A DNA stretch of 60,819 bases from Salinivenus iranica (GCA_002894665.1 NCRB01000012.1:1-60819); one strand, 5' to 3'; numbered from the stretch's first letter, positions 17,769 to 27,112 are shown. Notes: generated from the sequence alone by a model not told the origin. Program-made: numbers and translations.

Positions 17769-18689
17769 TTAGTCGGACGACGCGGTCGGGGTCGACTCCT
17801 CCAGAACCAGCGATTTTCCGAACGGTTTCACCACGAAGACCGGACACGGGGCGCGGCGCACAATGCGCTCCGTGACGCTGCCCAGGAGCATGCGCTCCAG
17901 GCCGGTGCGCCCGTGCGACGCAATGACAATCAAATCGACGTCGGCGGTTTCCGCGTGGTCGAGGATGACGGAGGGGGCGTACCCAATTTTCGCCTCCACC
18001 ATCACGTGCTCGTATCCAATCTCTTCCCGGGCGATATTCGCCAGACTCTCCTCAACCCGATCCACAATGTTCGGGTTCGGGAGCGGAGCAGCTTCTATGC
18101 CGTACGCCGACGGGTAGACAGCCTCCTCCACGGCGTGCAGGAGCGTCACCTGCGACCCGTAGGTCAGGGCCAGCTCCTTGGCGTGCCGAACAGCGAGCGT
18201 GGCGGCGTCCGAAAAGTCGACGGGCGCCAAAATATTCCGGACGTTGCGGGCGGAGGTGTGGCCGTCAGCCGCCCGGATGGTAAAGACCGGGCAGGGCGCC
18301 GTGCGCACGACCTCCTCCGTCACGCTCCCGATCAGGAGCCGGCGGAGTCCACGCTTGCCATGCGTCCCCATGACCACGAGATCGATCCCCTCAGCCTCGG
18401 CGTAGCGGACAATCGTTTCGGCGGGGGCTGTTCCCTGTCGCTGCTCCTGACGAATCGACATCGAGTCGAGGGCCAACGGCGGCCCCGCGTCCTCGCTCGC
18501 CGGAAGGTAGTTTCCGAGTGTGCCCTCGGAAAGGGGAAACTCCTCGTCTGGCTCCGTGTCCTTGTTCGTGACGTGCAAGATGTGCAGGTCCGCGTCGTGC
18601 CATTCGGCAAGGGCGGCCGCCTGCGGGAACGCTCGTGCCGCTCCCTCGGAGAGGTCCGTGGGCCAAAGGATGTGATCAATCGAAAGCAT
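17769..18689 (-). CDS. Universal stress protein, tandem UspA domains
   Basis: 306 residues starting at the ATG at 18689 (MLSIDHILWPTDLSEGAARAF); an in-frame ATG 15 codons upstream is less likely. Both halves keep the ATP-type motif: GTHGKRGLRRLLIGSVTEEVV and ASHGRTGLERMLLGSVTERIV. It forms a same-strand pair with the stress protein gene downstream (158-bp gap), and the two are probable duplicates. The upstream 325 bp before the next gene on the other strand must contain its promoter. Confidence 0.9.
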   Translation of the reverse strand: MLSIDHILWPTDLSEGAARAFPQAAALAEWHDADLHILHVTNKDTEPDEEFPLSEGTLGNYLPASEDAGPPLALDSMSIRQEQRQGTAPAETIVRYAEAEGIDLVVMGTHGKRGLRRLLIGSVTEEVVRTAPCPVFTIRAADGHTSARNVRNILAPVDFSDAATLAVRHAKELALTYGSQVTLLHAVEEAVYPSAYGIEAAPLPNPNIVDRVEESLANIAREEIGYEHVMVEAKIGYAPSVILDHAETADVDLIVIASHGRTGLERMLLGSVTERIVRRAPCPVFVVKPFGKSLVLEESTPTASSD

Positions 18690-19014
18690 AGGTGCACTCA
18701 CTCTATGGGAAATGCGTGTGGCACTATCCAACATAGCCGTGCGCGCCGGAAATGTGAACTATTCGTCCCGATATTGCCTCATTCTCTCGCTTCCTCTTCC
18801 GTGGCCCCCGCCCATCCTGTCCACCACGGCTTCAACGGGGTACGCCCCTGCCCCTCGCCCAAGCGAACCCACTCGCGCAACAACCGTTGATGGGGAACTT
18901 TTATGAGGTCAGCCAATTGAGAATTTATCACCGACGCACCCACCTCCGGCCTGAGCATGCAGCGCATGCGGTGCGTTTCATTCGCCCCGATGGTCACGAA
19001 TCCTACCCCCGATT
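18690..19014. other. Intergenic region between divergent genes
   Basis: 325 bp between the divergent stress-protein gene and the 92-residue orphan. No tRNA, riboswitch or convincing small ORF is visible. An inverted repeat GCATGC-AGC-GCATGC lies at 18955-18969, about 45 bp before the orphan's start, and could be an operator. The stretch around 18890-18940 is relatively AT-rich, as expected of a promoter. Confidence 0.4.
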
Positions 19015-19293
19015 ATGAGAGGAGTTAGCTTCAAGCCGCAAGACGCCGAAGACTTTTCCACCGGAGAGATCAAGTCGTATGGGGGCATTTACGCCGCCAC
19101 GGCGGAAGATTTTGCCGGTGCCTTTGAGATGGACCCCACGGCCTTCATCGAAGCCGTGCAGTCCTCCGATGTAGAGCCCCTGACCGAGGTGGGCGATGAG
19201 GAGGAGCCCGGCAAGTACAGCCTCTCGTTTGAACGCGAGGAGTTCGAAAAGCTCAAGGACATCCTGGTTGGCCAGGCCTCCAAGAACGAGTAG
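19015..19293 (+). CDS. Small acidic protein of unknown function
   Basis: 92 residues, strongly acidic (MRGVSFKPQDAEDFSTGEIK to VGQASKNE). I do not recognise a family. The sequence predicts alpha/beta content with no membrane segment or signal peptide and no cysteine. Codon usage is like that of its neighbours, and it stands alone between a divergent stress gene and a convergent MFS gene. A GC-rich hairpin follows its stop at 19325-19356. It is probably a real gene because of the clean start, the terminator-like hairpin and ordered charge distribution, but a homology search is needed. Confidence 0.6.
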   Translation: MRGVSFKPQDAEDFSTGEIKSYGGIYAATAEDFAGAFEMDPTAFIEAVQSSDVEPLTEVGDEEEPGKYSLSFEREEFEKLKDILVGQASKNE

Positions 19294-19324
19294 ACCGTCG
19301 GTCCGACTACGTCCCTGTGTCTTG

Positions 19325-19356
19325 TGCGCCCGTTTCGGCTTCTCGGAGCGGGCGCA
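19325..19356. terminator. Hairpin between convergent genes
   Basis: Stem TGCGCCCG (19325-19332) pairs with CGGGCGCA (19349-19356) around a 16-base loop. It lies between the stops of the 92-residue protein and the MFS gene and could serve both strands. Neither side has a good U tract, so it is a modest terminator candidate. Confidence 0.5.
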
Positions 19357-19386
19357 TTGCAGTAGACAGGGGGGCTCAGCGCGTCG

Positions 19387-20643
19387 TCACGCCTCCGCCG
19401 GGTCCCACTCTCGAACCTGGGTGACGACCAGAAGCACCGCCCCTGCGGCCATCACGCCCCCCACGGCAAAGGGCACCCCAAAGCCGTACTGCACAAAGTA
19501 TCCGGCCGTGAGCTGACCGGCCGCAATTCCGAGGCCGAACGACACGGTCAGGACGGAAAGCTGCGCGCCCGACTGTCCCCGGGTCGTGTAATCGCCCGCC
19601 AGGGCAAGCGCCGGCGCAAAGACCATGGCCCCCGCGGCGCCCTGCGCCCCCCGCACCGCAATCATTTCCCACGGCACCGTCACCAGTCCCTGGAGGACTG
19701 TCGTCGGCACGAGCCCCACCAGTCCCAACACAATAAACGGCTTGCGCCCCACGGAGTCGCTGGCCTGCCCCACAAACGGCTGCAGGACGGCCAGCACCGC
19801 AATCAGGGCGACGAATTCCACCGCAAAGAGCACCGGGGTCTGATTCAGGCGTGCATTGACCTCGGGCTCAATCGCGGACAGCATGGCGAAGCAGGCCGCC
19901 ATGACGAGCGTCGCCAGCCCGAGCGCCAAGATGGGGTCCAGGCCCCGCCCCGCCGGGTCCCAGAGGCGAATGGCAACGCGTCGGGGCGCCGGAATGATGT
20001 CGTCCGGGTCCCGAACGAGCACGCCCACGAGTACGGCGCTCACCAGGGCCGCCCCCGCTGCCACCCCAAAGGTCGCCTGAAACCCCGTAACCTCCACCCC
20101 TCCCCCGAGAGCAAACGGGCCCGCCTCCACCAGAAGACTCGCCAAGAGGGGCCCGGCCCCAAACCCCACCAGCCGAAAGGAGTTATACGTCCCCATGTGC
20201 CGACCTCGGCTGCTGGACTGGCTGACCTCGTTTACGAGCGCCAGGCTGGCCGTAATTGTAAAGGCCGCCGCAATCCCCTGCAGCACGCGAAGGCCGAACA
20301 GCATCCAATACTGCGAGGCCCACACGAAGGACAGATTGACCAGGCTGAAAACGACCAGGCCCCCGAGCACGAATCGCTTTCGCTCGCCAAACCGATCCGA
20401 CAACCGTCCGGCAAGCGGTTGCGTGAGGCTGCTCGCAATCCCGAACAGGGCCAGCACGATCCCCGCAATCATAGAGGTCGAGAGCCCGAAGGCACCGCCG
20501 GCCACCGTGCCGCTCGACACGTACAACGGAAGCACAATGATGAGGAACGAGTTTCCCAGGGCGTCCGCCATGCGGGCAACCGCCAGGGCCAACACCCGGG
20601 AGTCAATCCCCAAAAAAGAGGACGAGGGAGGAGAAGATGCCAT
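19387..20643 (-). CDS. Major facilitator superfamily transporter
   Basis: 418 residues from the ATG at 20643 (MASSPPSSSFLGIDSR); the open frame extends 72 codons further upstream, but that part is Arg/Pro-rich and overlaps the divergent promoter region. About 12 hydrophobic segments can be counted. The MFS loop signature appears as GRLSDRFGERKRFVLGG between TM2 and TM3 and again as GQASDSVGRKPFIVLG in the second half, indicating the 6+6 arrangement. An efflux role for drugs or small molecules is likely. The substrate is unknown. It converges with the 92-residue gene and is divergent from the sirtuin gene. Confidence 0.9.
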   Translation of the reverse strand: MASSPPSSSFLGIDSRVLALAVARMADALGNSFLIIVLPLYVSSGTVAGGAFGLSTSMIAGIVLALFGIASSLTQPLAGRLSDRFGERKRFVLGGLVVFSLVNLSFVWASQYWMLFGLRVLQGIAAAFTITASLALVNEVSQSSSRGRHMGTYNSFRLVGFGAGPLLASLLVEAGPFALGGGVEVTGFQATFGVAAGAALVSAVLVGVLVRDPDDIIPAPRRVAIRLWDPAGRGLDPILALGLATLVMAACFAMLSAIEPEVNARLNQTPVLFAVEFVALIAVLAVLQPFVGQASDSVGRKPFIVLGLVGLVPTTVLQGLVTVPWEMIAVRGAQGAAGAMVFAPALALAGDYTTRGQSGAQLSVLTVSFGLGIAAGQLTAGYFVQYGFGVPFAVGGVMAAGAVLLVVTQVREWDPAEA

Positions 20644-20873
20644 TCGCTGGGGCGTGTCGGAAAATACCGAAAACCGGGGCGGGCACGCTCGCTCTAAAAC
20701 CGTGAGCGACGCCGGGTCTCGAGCGGGCACACCCGGAACGAATGCCCGTCTACACCACCAGAAAACGAGTGGGGACCTCCGAACGGTCCCACTGAACGAA
20801 ATCCTTGCACTTGGCTCGGCCTCTCCGGGCCTTTCCGATTTTGGCGCCCCTTTTCTCACCCCCCCTTCACTCT

Positions 20874-21725
20874 ATGCCCCACCCAACCCCGTGGTTTGGC
20901 TTTGAGCAGCTGGTCTCCCTCCTCCGGCAGGGCCCCACGGCGGTACTGAGTGGAGCGGGTGTCAGCACCGAGTCCGGCATCCCCGATTACCGGGGCCCCG
21001 ACACCCGCGATCAAGACCACGACCCCATCCGCTATCAGCAGTTTGTCGACAGTGCCGAGGTCCGGGCTCACTACTGGGCGCGGAGTGCAATCGGATGGCC
21101 GACCTTTGCCGCCGCCGAACCGAACGACGGGCATCGTGCCCTCGCCCAGTTGGAAGCGGCCGGTCGAGTCGCGGGCATCATCACCCAAAATGTTGATCGA
21201 CTTCACCAGGCGGCCGGAAGCAACCGGGTGGTGGAGCTCCACGGCAGCCTCTCCGACGTCCGGTGCCTGGACTGCGGAAAGACGGTCGACCGCTGGCAAC
21301 TGCAGGAACGCCTCCATTCTCTGAACCCCGGCTGGCCCGACCGCGCGGCGGATGCGGCGCCGGACGGCGACGCCCAACTGCCTCGCTCGGCCACACGAGA
21401 CTTCGTCGTCCCCTCCTGCGTCGCCTGCGGGGGAACCCTGAAACCCGGCGTCGTCTTTTTTGGCGAGAACGCCGCGCCGGAACGGGTAGACGCCGCCTGG
21501 ACCGTGCTCCGCGACGCCACCTCCCTGCTGGTCGTCGGCTCCTCCCTGACCGTCTACTCCGGCTATCGCTTCGTGCGCACGGCGGCCCAGGACGACATGC
21601 CCATCGGCATTGTGAATCTTGGCGAGACGCGGGGCACCCCCCACGCCGACGTACAGATAGATGCCCCCACCGGCGTCGTGCTTCCCCGTCTGGCCGACGC
21701 CCTCTGCTCGTCCGTGCATCCGTAG
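20874..21725 (+). CDS. Sir2-family NAD-dependent protein deacylase
   Basis: 283 residues from the ATG at 20874 (MPHPTPWFGFEQLVSLL). The NAD-binding signature GAGVSTESGIPDYRG is at 27-41, TQNVDRLH at 104-111, and the catalytic His123 is in ELHGS. Two zinc pairs are present, Cys131/Cys134 and Cys182/Cys185, followed by GVVFFGENA and VVGSSLTVYSGYRF. The STESGIPDYRGPD form and the widely spaced zinc pairs are like the SIRT4-type (class II) sirtuins rather than Escherichia CobB. The gene lies 12 bp upstream of the helicase gene and the two are almost certainly co-transcribed. It removes acyl groups from lysines using NAD; its targets are unknown. Confidence 0.93.
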   Translation: MPHPTPWFGFEQLVSLLRQGPTAVLSGAGVSTESGIPDYRGPDTRDQDHDPIRYQQFVDSAEVRAHYWARSAIGWPTFAAAEPNDGHRALAQLEAAGRVAGIITQNVDRLHQAAGSNRVVELHGSLSDVRCLDCGKTVDRWQLQERLHSLNPGWPDRAADAAPDGDAQLPRSATRDFVVPSCVACGGTLKPGVVFFGENAAPERVDAAWTVLRDATSLLVVGSSLTVYSGYRFVRTAAQDDMPIGIVNLGETRGTPHADVQIDAPTGVVLPRLADALCSSVHP

Positions 21726-21737
21726 TTTCCCCCTGCA

Positions 21738-24410
21738 ATGCCTTCGGCCCCGGACTTTACGGAGACGCAGCGAGCCATCATTACGCACGAGGACGGCCCC
21801 GCCGCCGTCCTCGCGGGCGCCGGCACCGGCAAAACAACCGTTCTGGCCCATCGCGTGCACCGCCTCGTGGCCGACCGCGGCGTCGCCCCCAGCAACATTC
21901 TGGTGAGCGCGTTCGGGCGGGCCCCCGTCGACGACCTGCAGTCCGCCCTCCAGGCGCTCGGGGTCTCCGGCGTCCACACGCGCACCCTTCACGCCCTCGG
22001 GCTCCAAATCCTCCGGTCTGCGCAGCCTCCCCCCGCTGCCTCGTCTCCCGAGGCCCCGGATCGCTCCCCCGCCGCCCAGGCCCGCAGGCTTGCCCAGTGC
22101 GCCCTCCGCGATGTCGCGAAGGACCGCGGCATCGAGCCGACCGACCTCGGGTACAGCGCCCCGGAGGTGGCCGACCGCGTCGCGACGTGGAAGCAGGCCC
22201 TCACCTATCTCCCCGACCGCTTCGAAGAGCTCCCGGCCGCAGCCCAGGCTCCTGCCCAGCAGTGCGCCCCCGAATCGGACGACCTCCTCGCCCTCTTCCA
22301 CCGCTTCGAGCGGCATCGGCGCCAGCGGGGATGGCTCACCTACGCCGACATGGTGCGGTCCGGCTGGGAACGCTTGGCAACTGATGCCTCGCTGCGGGAG
22401 GCCCTGCAGTCGCGCTATCGCTTCGTGCTGGTCGACGAGTTTCAGGACCTGAGCCGGGCGCAGGTACACCTGCTCGATCTCCTGACGGCCGACCACCGAA
22501 ACTACATGGCCGTGGGGGACGAGGACCAGTGCATCTACGGGTGGCGCGGCGCCGACCCGTCGTTTCTCCTTGACTTCCGCGACCGGTACGACGCCACGGA
22601 GTACCGCATGACGACGTCTTTTCGGTCGCCCGCCTCGGCCCTCGCCCTGGCGAACGCGGTCATCGCTCAGAACGACGAGCGACGCCCCACGCACCTCCGC
22701 TGCACACGCGGCCCCACCGGCCGAACCGAACTGCGTACCCCGGCCGACCCCACCGCCGAGGCCGACGCCGTGGCCCACCGAATAGAGACGCTGCACGCCT
22801 CCGGACTGCCCCTCCACGACGTCGCTGTTCTGGTGCGCACCTACGGCCAAACCCCTCCCCTGGAACGCGCCTTCCTGGAGCGCGACCTGCCCTACCGCCT
22901 GACCGGCGCCGCCCCGTTCTACGAACGGCCGGCGGTGCGCACGCTCCTGCAATACCTCTACTGGACCCTCCTGGACCGGCGGCGACAGCGCACCGGTTGG
23001 TTCTCCACCGAGCAACACGCGGACCGGTACGCCGATCGGTTCGCCCAGATTCTGAAGCGGCCCACGCGCTACATCCCCCACCGCCGCATCCGCCGGATAA
23101 GGCAGGAAATCCTGCGCGATCAGACCTCCGCCCTCCGCCGCCTTCGGGCCCACCGGTCGGCGCTCCCCGACCGCACGGCCGAGCGGGTCGATGACTTCAT
23201 TGCGATCGCCAGGGACCTGCCCTCCCGCCTCGACGATCCCCCCGCCGAAACGCTTGACTGGCTGGTCGACGCCCTCGACTACAGGTCTCACCTGCGCGAT
23301 ACCAGCGCCTTCTCCCGCCATGCCGAGGCCCAGAGTCGCGCCGTCGACGGATTGATCCAGTACGCCCGGCACCACGACACCTCCCAGGCCCTGCTCGAGG
23401 CCATTCGGTCGCTGTCCGCCCAGCAGGGAGCCGCCGATTCGGGCGACTCGGCTATCGACCTCCGCTCGATCCACCGGGCGAAGGGGCGCGAGTGGCCGGC
23501 CGTGCTCCTGCCCGGCTGCGTCGACGGCACACTGCCGCTCTCCTCCGACAGCACCTCGTCTCCCTCCACCGAGGAAGAACGGCGCCTCCTGTACGTGGCC
23601 CTCACCCGCTCCCAGGAGCACCTGCTGATCTCGTCGCCCGCCGATCAGACCCGCTCCCCATTTCTAACCGACGCCTCGGCCACAAAAACCCTCCAGGCGG
23701 TGCAACGCGTTCGGACCGGCCTCACGACTGCTCCCGATGCCTTGTCTGACAAAGACGTAATTACTCTCTGTCAAGATCTTATTAGGCTTCACCTCGGGTC
23801 ATACATCACAGATTGGTGGACGCCGTCCGAGGCCCGTCACTCGGCGTGGCGGGCGCGCCTCGACGACCTCCGCCCCGCAATCGCCACCGCCCAGCGACAG
23901 CGTCAGGCCTACCGGCAGCAGCGGGCCGAGTGGACGGCCCACCATCAAAAAACGATCGACGAGACGCGGGAGCGGCTCCGGTCGCTTCGGGAGCAGATCG
24001 GGACCGCGCCCATCACCGCAACCTACGAGTCCGCGTCCCCTGATCTTCCCCACGATGCCTCCCTCCGCTTCAAGTGGGACGAGCACGACGGGGAACTGTC
24101 CCTGCTGTGGGATGACCACCGCGTGGGGATCCTGTCGCCCCTCGATCGGCATCGCCTCGATCCTCACGCCGTGCTCACCCTTCCGTGGTCGCTCCTTGAG
24201 GGACGCGTCGAACGCGTACAGTCGTCGCGCCAGGCGCTCACCGTTCGGATCGACTGGGAAAATAGCATCCGGCACGTCGATGCTCAGATTGAGGCGCCGG
24301 AGGGCCCGCCCGATTCGCCCTCCGACACCACCCGCATGCTGTGTAGCGACGACTTCCAGGCGGGATACACCCTCCTCCGGGAGGCTCTTCGCTCCCCATC
24401 GTCGACCTAG
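21738..24410 (+). CDS. UvrD/Rep-type superfamily 1 DNA helicase with extra C-terminal part
   Basis: 890 residues. Motif I AGAGTGKT is at about 26-33, motif II VDEFQD at about 231-236, motif III GDEDQCIYGWRGAD, motif IV-type TTSFRSPASAL, motif V SIHRAKGREWPAVLL, and motif VI LLYVALTRSQEHL. Motif Ia is unusual (ILVSAFGRAPVDDLQ instead of the TFTNKAA type). After the helicase core ends near residue 660 there is a roughly 220-residue extension containing a charged coiled-coil-like stretch and no recognised domain. The DNA at the junction (23741-23820) is noticeably AT-rich, with codons such as ATT, CTT, AGG and ACA that are rare elsewhere. It is transcribed with the sirtuin gene and is probably a repair or replication-restart helicase. 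Confidence 0.92.
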   Translation: MPSAPDFTETQRAIITHEDGPAAVLAGAGTGKTTVLAHRVHRLVADRGVAPSNILVSAFGRAPVDDLQSALQALGVSGVHTRTLHALGLQILRSAQPPPAASSPEAPDRSPAAQARRLAQCALRDVAKDRGIEPTDLGYSAPEVADRVATWKQALTYLPDRFEELPAAAQAPAQQCAPESDDLLALFHRFERHRRQRGWLTYADMVRSGWERLATDASLREALQSRYRFVLVDEFQDLSRAQVHLLDLLTADHRNYMAVGDEDQCIYGWRGADPSFLLDFRDRYDATEYRMTTSFRSPASALALANAVIAQNDERRPTHLRCTRGPTGRTELRTPADPTAEADAVAHRIETLHASGLPLHDVAVLVRTYGQTPPLERAFLERDLPYRLTGAAPFYERPAVRTLLQYLYWTLLDRRRQRTGWFSTEQHADRYADRFAQILKRPTRYIPHRRIRRIRQEILRDQTSALRRLRAHRSALPDRTAERVDDFIAIARDLPSRLDDPPAETLDWLVDALDYRSHLRDTSAFSRHAEAQSRAVDGLIQYARHHDTSQALLEAIRSLSAQQGAADSGDSAIDLRSIHRAKGREWPAVLLPGCVDGTLPLSSDSTSSPSTEEERRLLYVALTRSQEHLLISSPADQTRSPFLTDASATKTLQAVQRVRTGLTTAPDALSDKDVITLCQDLIRLHLGSYITDWWTPSEARHSAWRARLDDLRPAIATAQRQRQAYRQQRAEWTAHHQKTIDETRERLRSLREQIGTAPITATYESASPDLPHDASLRFKWDEHDGELSLLWDDHRVGILSPLDRHRLDPHAVLTLPWSLLEGRVERVQSSRQALTVRIDWENSIRHVDAQIEAPEGPPDSPSDTTRMLCSDDFQAGYTLLREALRSPSST

Positions 24411-24563
24411 CCCGCGCTCCCCCCGCCCCCATCGGCGCCAGGAGGACGGACGCGCCCATCGGCGTTTCGTGGGCTCGCGGTTGAAGTGCTGTGAAGTCCT
24501 CTCGGAACCGGAACCTGTCCCTTGTTTGACGTTTTCCAGGGACCGACGACGAAGAAAACCCTC

Positions 24564-24636
24564 GGGCCGGTAGTTCAGCGGTTAGAATGCTGCCCTGTCA
24601 CGGCAGAGGTCGCGGGTTCAAATCCCGTCCGGCCCG
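24564..24636 (+). tRNA. tRNA-Asp (GTC)
   Basis: Cloverleaf: acceptor GGGCCGG (24564-24570) pairs with CCGGCCC (24629-24635); anticodon stem CTGCC/GGCAG with loop CTGTCAC gives anticodon GTC at 24597-24599; T arm GCGGG-TTCAAAT-CCCGT; discriminator G. CCA is not encoded. A strong terminator follows. Confidence 0.98.
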
Positions 24637-24641
24637 CTTCC

Positions 24642-24674
24642 CCGCCTGGCATTTTCGTGCCAGGCGGTTTTTTT
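24642..24674 (+). terminator. Intrinsic terminator after tRNA-Asp
   Basis: A perfect 10-bp stem, CCGCCTGGCA (24642-24651) with TGCCAGGCGG (24658-24667), surrounds a 6-base loop and is followed by seven T residues. This is a textbook rho-independent terminator starting 6 bp after the tRNA. Confidence 0.95.
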
Positions 24675-24745
24675 ATTTCGCCCCGCTCTCGCCGGCGTCC
24701 GCCCGCGCACCGGACGCTCCGAACGACATTTCCCATTTCCCTCCC

Positions 24746-25732
24746 ATGGAATACCGACACTTAGGCTCTTCCGGCCTCAACGTCTCCGCCCTCTCCTTCG
24801 GCTCCTGGGTGACCTTCGGCGACCAGATCGACACAGCACGGGCCGCCGAATGCATGCAGGTCGCCTACGACCACGGGGTCAACTTCTTCGACAACGCCGA
24901 GGCGTACGCCAACGGCCAGTCCGAGAGGATGATGGGCCAGATCATCCAGGACAAGGGATGGAGCCGGAGCGACCTGGTCCTCTCCACCAAGATCTTCTGG
25001 GGAGGCGACGGCCCGAACGACCAAGGCCTCTCTCGCAAACACGTGATCGAGGGCACGAAAGCGGCCCTGCGCCGGCTGCAGACCGACTACGTAGACCTCG
25101 TCTTCTGCCACCGGCCGGACCCGGAAACGCCCGTCGAAGAAACAGTTCGGGCCATGAGCTACCTGGTGGACCAGGGATACGCGTTCTACTGGGGCACGAG
25201 TGAGTGGAGCGCCGAGCAGATTCGGCACGCCCACGCCGTCGCCCGACGCGAGCACCTCGTGCCGCCCACCATGGAGCAGCCGCAGTACAACATGTTTCAT
25301 CGCGAGCGGGTGGAGCGCGAATACGCGCCGCTATACGACACGCCCGGCCTCGGCACCACCGTCTGGAGCCCCCTCGCCAGCGGCCTTCTCACGGGCAAAT
25401 ACAACGGCGGCATTCCGGAGGACAGCCGCCTCGCCACGGAGGGTTACGAGTGGCTCCAGGACCAGGTGCTCCGAGAGCAGCGGCTCGATAAGGTACAGCG
25501 CCTCGGCGCGGTGGCCGACGATCTCGGATGCAGCACCGCCCAGCTGGCGCTGGCGTGGTGCCTTCAGAATCCGAACGTGAGCACCGTCATCACCGGCGCG
25601 TCGAAGCCGCACCAGGTCGAGGAAAACATGCAGGCGATGGACGTGGTCGACCAGCTGGACGCCGAGACGAGAGAGCGCATCGAAACGATTCTCGACAATC
25701 AGCCCGCGCCCCCTCCCACCTACCGCAAGTAA
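24746..25732 (+). CDS. Aldo/keto reductase (potassium-channel beta-subunit type)
   Basis: 328 residues from the ATG at 24746 (MEYRHLGSSGLNVSALSFGSW), a typical family N-terminus; the frame upstream overlaps the tRNA and terminator and is rejected. The catalytic set is visible: Asp in FFDNAEAYANGQSE with the Tyr, Lys in LSTKIFWGG, and His in VFCHRPDP. YWGTSEWSAEQI, VWSPLASGLLTGKYN and a cofactor-binding VITGASKPHQVEENM are present. This subgroup includes Kv-beta and YghZ-type NADPH-dependent carbonyl reductases. A role in aldehyde detoxification is plausible. The gene converges with the next one, with 15 bp between. Confidence 0.95.
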   Translation: MEYRHLGSSGLNVSALSFGSWVTFGDQIDTARAAECMQVAYDHGVNFFDNAEAYANGQSERMMGQIIQDKGWSRSDLVLSTKIFWGGDGPNDQGLSRKHVIEGTKAALRRLQTDYVDLVFCHRPDPETPVEETVRAMSYLVDQGYAFYWGTSEWSAEQIRHAHAVARREHLVPPTMEQPQYNMFHRERVEREYAPLYDTPGLGTTVWSPLASGLLTGKYNGGIPEDSRLATEGYEWLQDQVLREQRLDKVQRLGAVADDLGCSTAQLALAWCLQNPNVSTVITGASKPHQVEENMQAMDVVDQLDAETRERIETILDNQPAPPPTYRK

Positions 25733-25747
25733 CGACCGGCCTCGCCG

Positions 25748-26092
25748 TCAGGCCGCGTGCACGGCGCTCACGTCCGCCGCCTTGCCCTGTCCCCGCAGGA
25801 TGTAGCACGCCCCGGCGCGCTCAAGCGTGGGCACCCCCACGGGCAGCCGGTACACCTCGTTCGACCCAAGCACGGTCACCTGGAGAGTGATCGGCTCTCC
25901 GTCCCCCTCCAGGTCGCTCAATCGATTGGATAGATTCTGGTCGTTGAATCGAGCCTCGATGCGAAGCGTAGACCCCTTGACCGTGGCCGTGCCCGTCGTG
26001 AACCCGCGAAGGGGACGAATTCCCTCCTCCCGCCCCTGGCGGCACCACTGTATGTTTGAAAGCATGTGTTTCCCATCGGGCAACGTGGACAT
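25748..26092 (-). CDS. Hypothetical protein
   Basis: 114 residues from the ATG at 26092; a second ATG at 26065 ([14 protein letters not shown]) is an equally possible start. It is predicted to be beta-rich, with [37 protein letters not shown] and a Cys near the end ([10 protein letters not shown]). No signal peptide or membrane segment. I do not recognise a family. It is divergent from the ZIP transporter, with about 190 bp between starts. Confidence 0.6.
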   Translation of the reverse strand: MSTLPDGKHMLSNIQWCRQGREEGIRPLRGFTTGTATVKGSTLRIEARFNDQNLSNRLSDLEGDGEPITLQVTVLGSNEVYRLPVGVPTLERAGACYILRGQGKAADVSAVHAA

Positions 26093-26281
26093 GAGACCAG
26101 CTGTCGTTGGACGAATGACGTGTTGGATCGATGTCGACTCGCTACGGTGTATTGCCGATCGCCCTCCAGGTTCGGTCCCAACCGGCCTGGGCCCAACCTG
26201 AATGCAGGATTCACAGGGCCGAGCCGGCAGCGGCCCCGTCCCTCTTGCGCCCCCTTCCCCGCACCTGTTCCGACGAAGCCG

Positions 26282-27112
26282 ATGGATCTCGTCACGACCT
26301 GGTTCAGCGGTTTGTCTCCCCTGTTGCAGTCCCTCCTGGCGGGGTGCTTCACCTGGTTCGTGACAGCGCTGGGGGCCTCAGTGGTCTTTTTGACGCGAAC
26401 CGTGAACCGACGGCTCCTGGACGTCATGATGGGGTTTGCGGCGGGCGTGATGATTGCCGCGAGCTTTTGGTCGCTGCTGCTGCCGGCCATCGACATGGCC
26501 GAGGCGCAGGGCCTCCCAGCGTGGATTCCCGCGTCCATCGGCTTTCTGGTCGGGGGGGTGTTTTTGCGCCTCGCCGACGCCCTCCTTCCCCACCTTCACC
26601 CTGGCGCCCGCATGGTGGAGGCGGAAGGCATCAACACGTCGTGGCGGCGGGCCACGCTGCTCGTGCTCGCCATCACCCTGCACAACATTCCGGAGGGGCT
26701 CGCGGTGGGGGTTACGTTCGGCGCTGCTGCACTGCAACTGGACGTGGCGACCGGGACCACCCTGGCCGCGGCGGTCGCCCTTTCCATTGGAATCGGGCTC
26801 CAGAACTTCCCGGAGGGCATCGCGGTGTCCCTTCCGCTTCGCGGCGAAGGCGCCTCCCGACTCCGCAGCTTCTGGTACGGCCAGCTCTCCGGATTTGTGG
26901 AGCCCATCTCGGCCGTGGTCGGCGCCGCCGCGGTGCTGGCCGTGCGCCCGGTGCTGCCCTATGCTCTTGCCTTTGCGGCCGGGGCAATGATCTACGTGGT
27001 CGTCGAAGAGCTTATCCCCGAGTCGCAACGACACGGCAATACCGACCTCGCCACCCTGGGGGCCATGAGCGGATTCACTGTGATGATGATTCTGGACGTC
27101 GCTCTGGGCTAA
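26282..27112 (+). CDS. ZIP family metal transporter (GufA-like)
   Basis: 276 residues with eight hydrophobic segments, importing zinc or another divalent cation across the inner membrane. The start ATG at 26282 gives [21 protein letters not shown]; the frame upstream is not membrane-like. The metal-binding signatures are [14 protein letters not shown] in TM4 and [13 protein letters not shown] in TM5, where Gln replaces the His of ZupT, as is usual for the GufA branch. A short His-containing loop ([14 protein letters not shown]) lies in the TM3-TM4 region. No metal-regulator site is recognisable upstream. Confidence 0.92.
   Translation: MDLVTTWFSGLSPLLQSLLAGCFTWFVTALGASVVFLTRTVNRRLLDVMMGFAAGVMIAASFWSLLLPAIDMAEAQGLPAWIPASIGFLVGGVFLRLADALLPHLHPGARMVEAEGINTSWRRATLLVLAITLHNIPEGLAVGVTFGAAALQLDVATGTTLAAAVALSIGIGLQNFPEGIAVSLPLRGEGASRLRSFWYGQLSGFVEPISAVVGAAAVLAVRPVLPYALAFAAGAMIYVVVEELIPESQRHGNTDLATLGAMSGFTVMMILDVALG

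Noticed and set aside
20856-23621. 921-codon open frame on the minus strand
   Set aside because: It is antisense to the sirtuin and helicase genes and crosses both; the product is Gly/Arg-rich with no domain.
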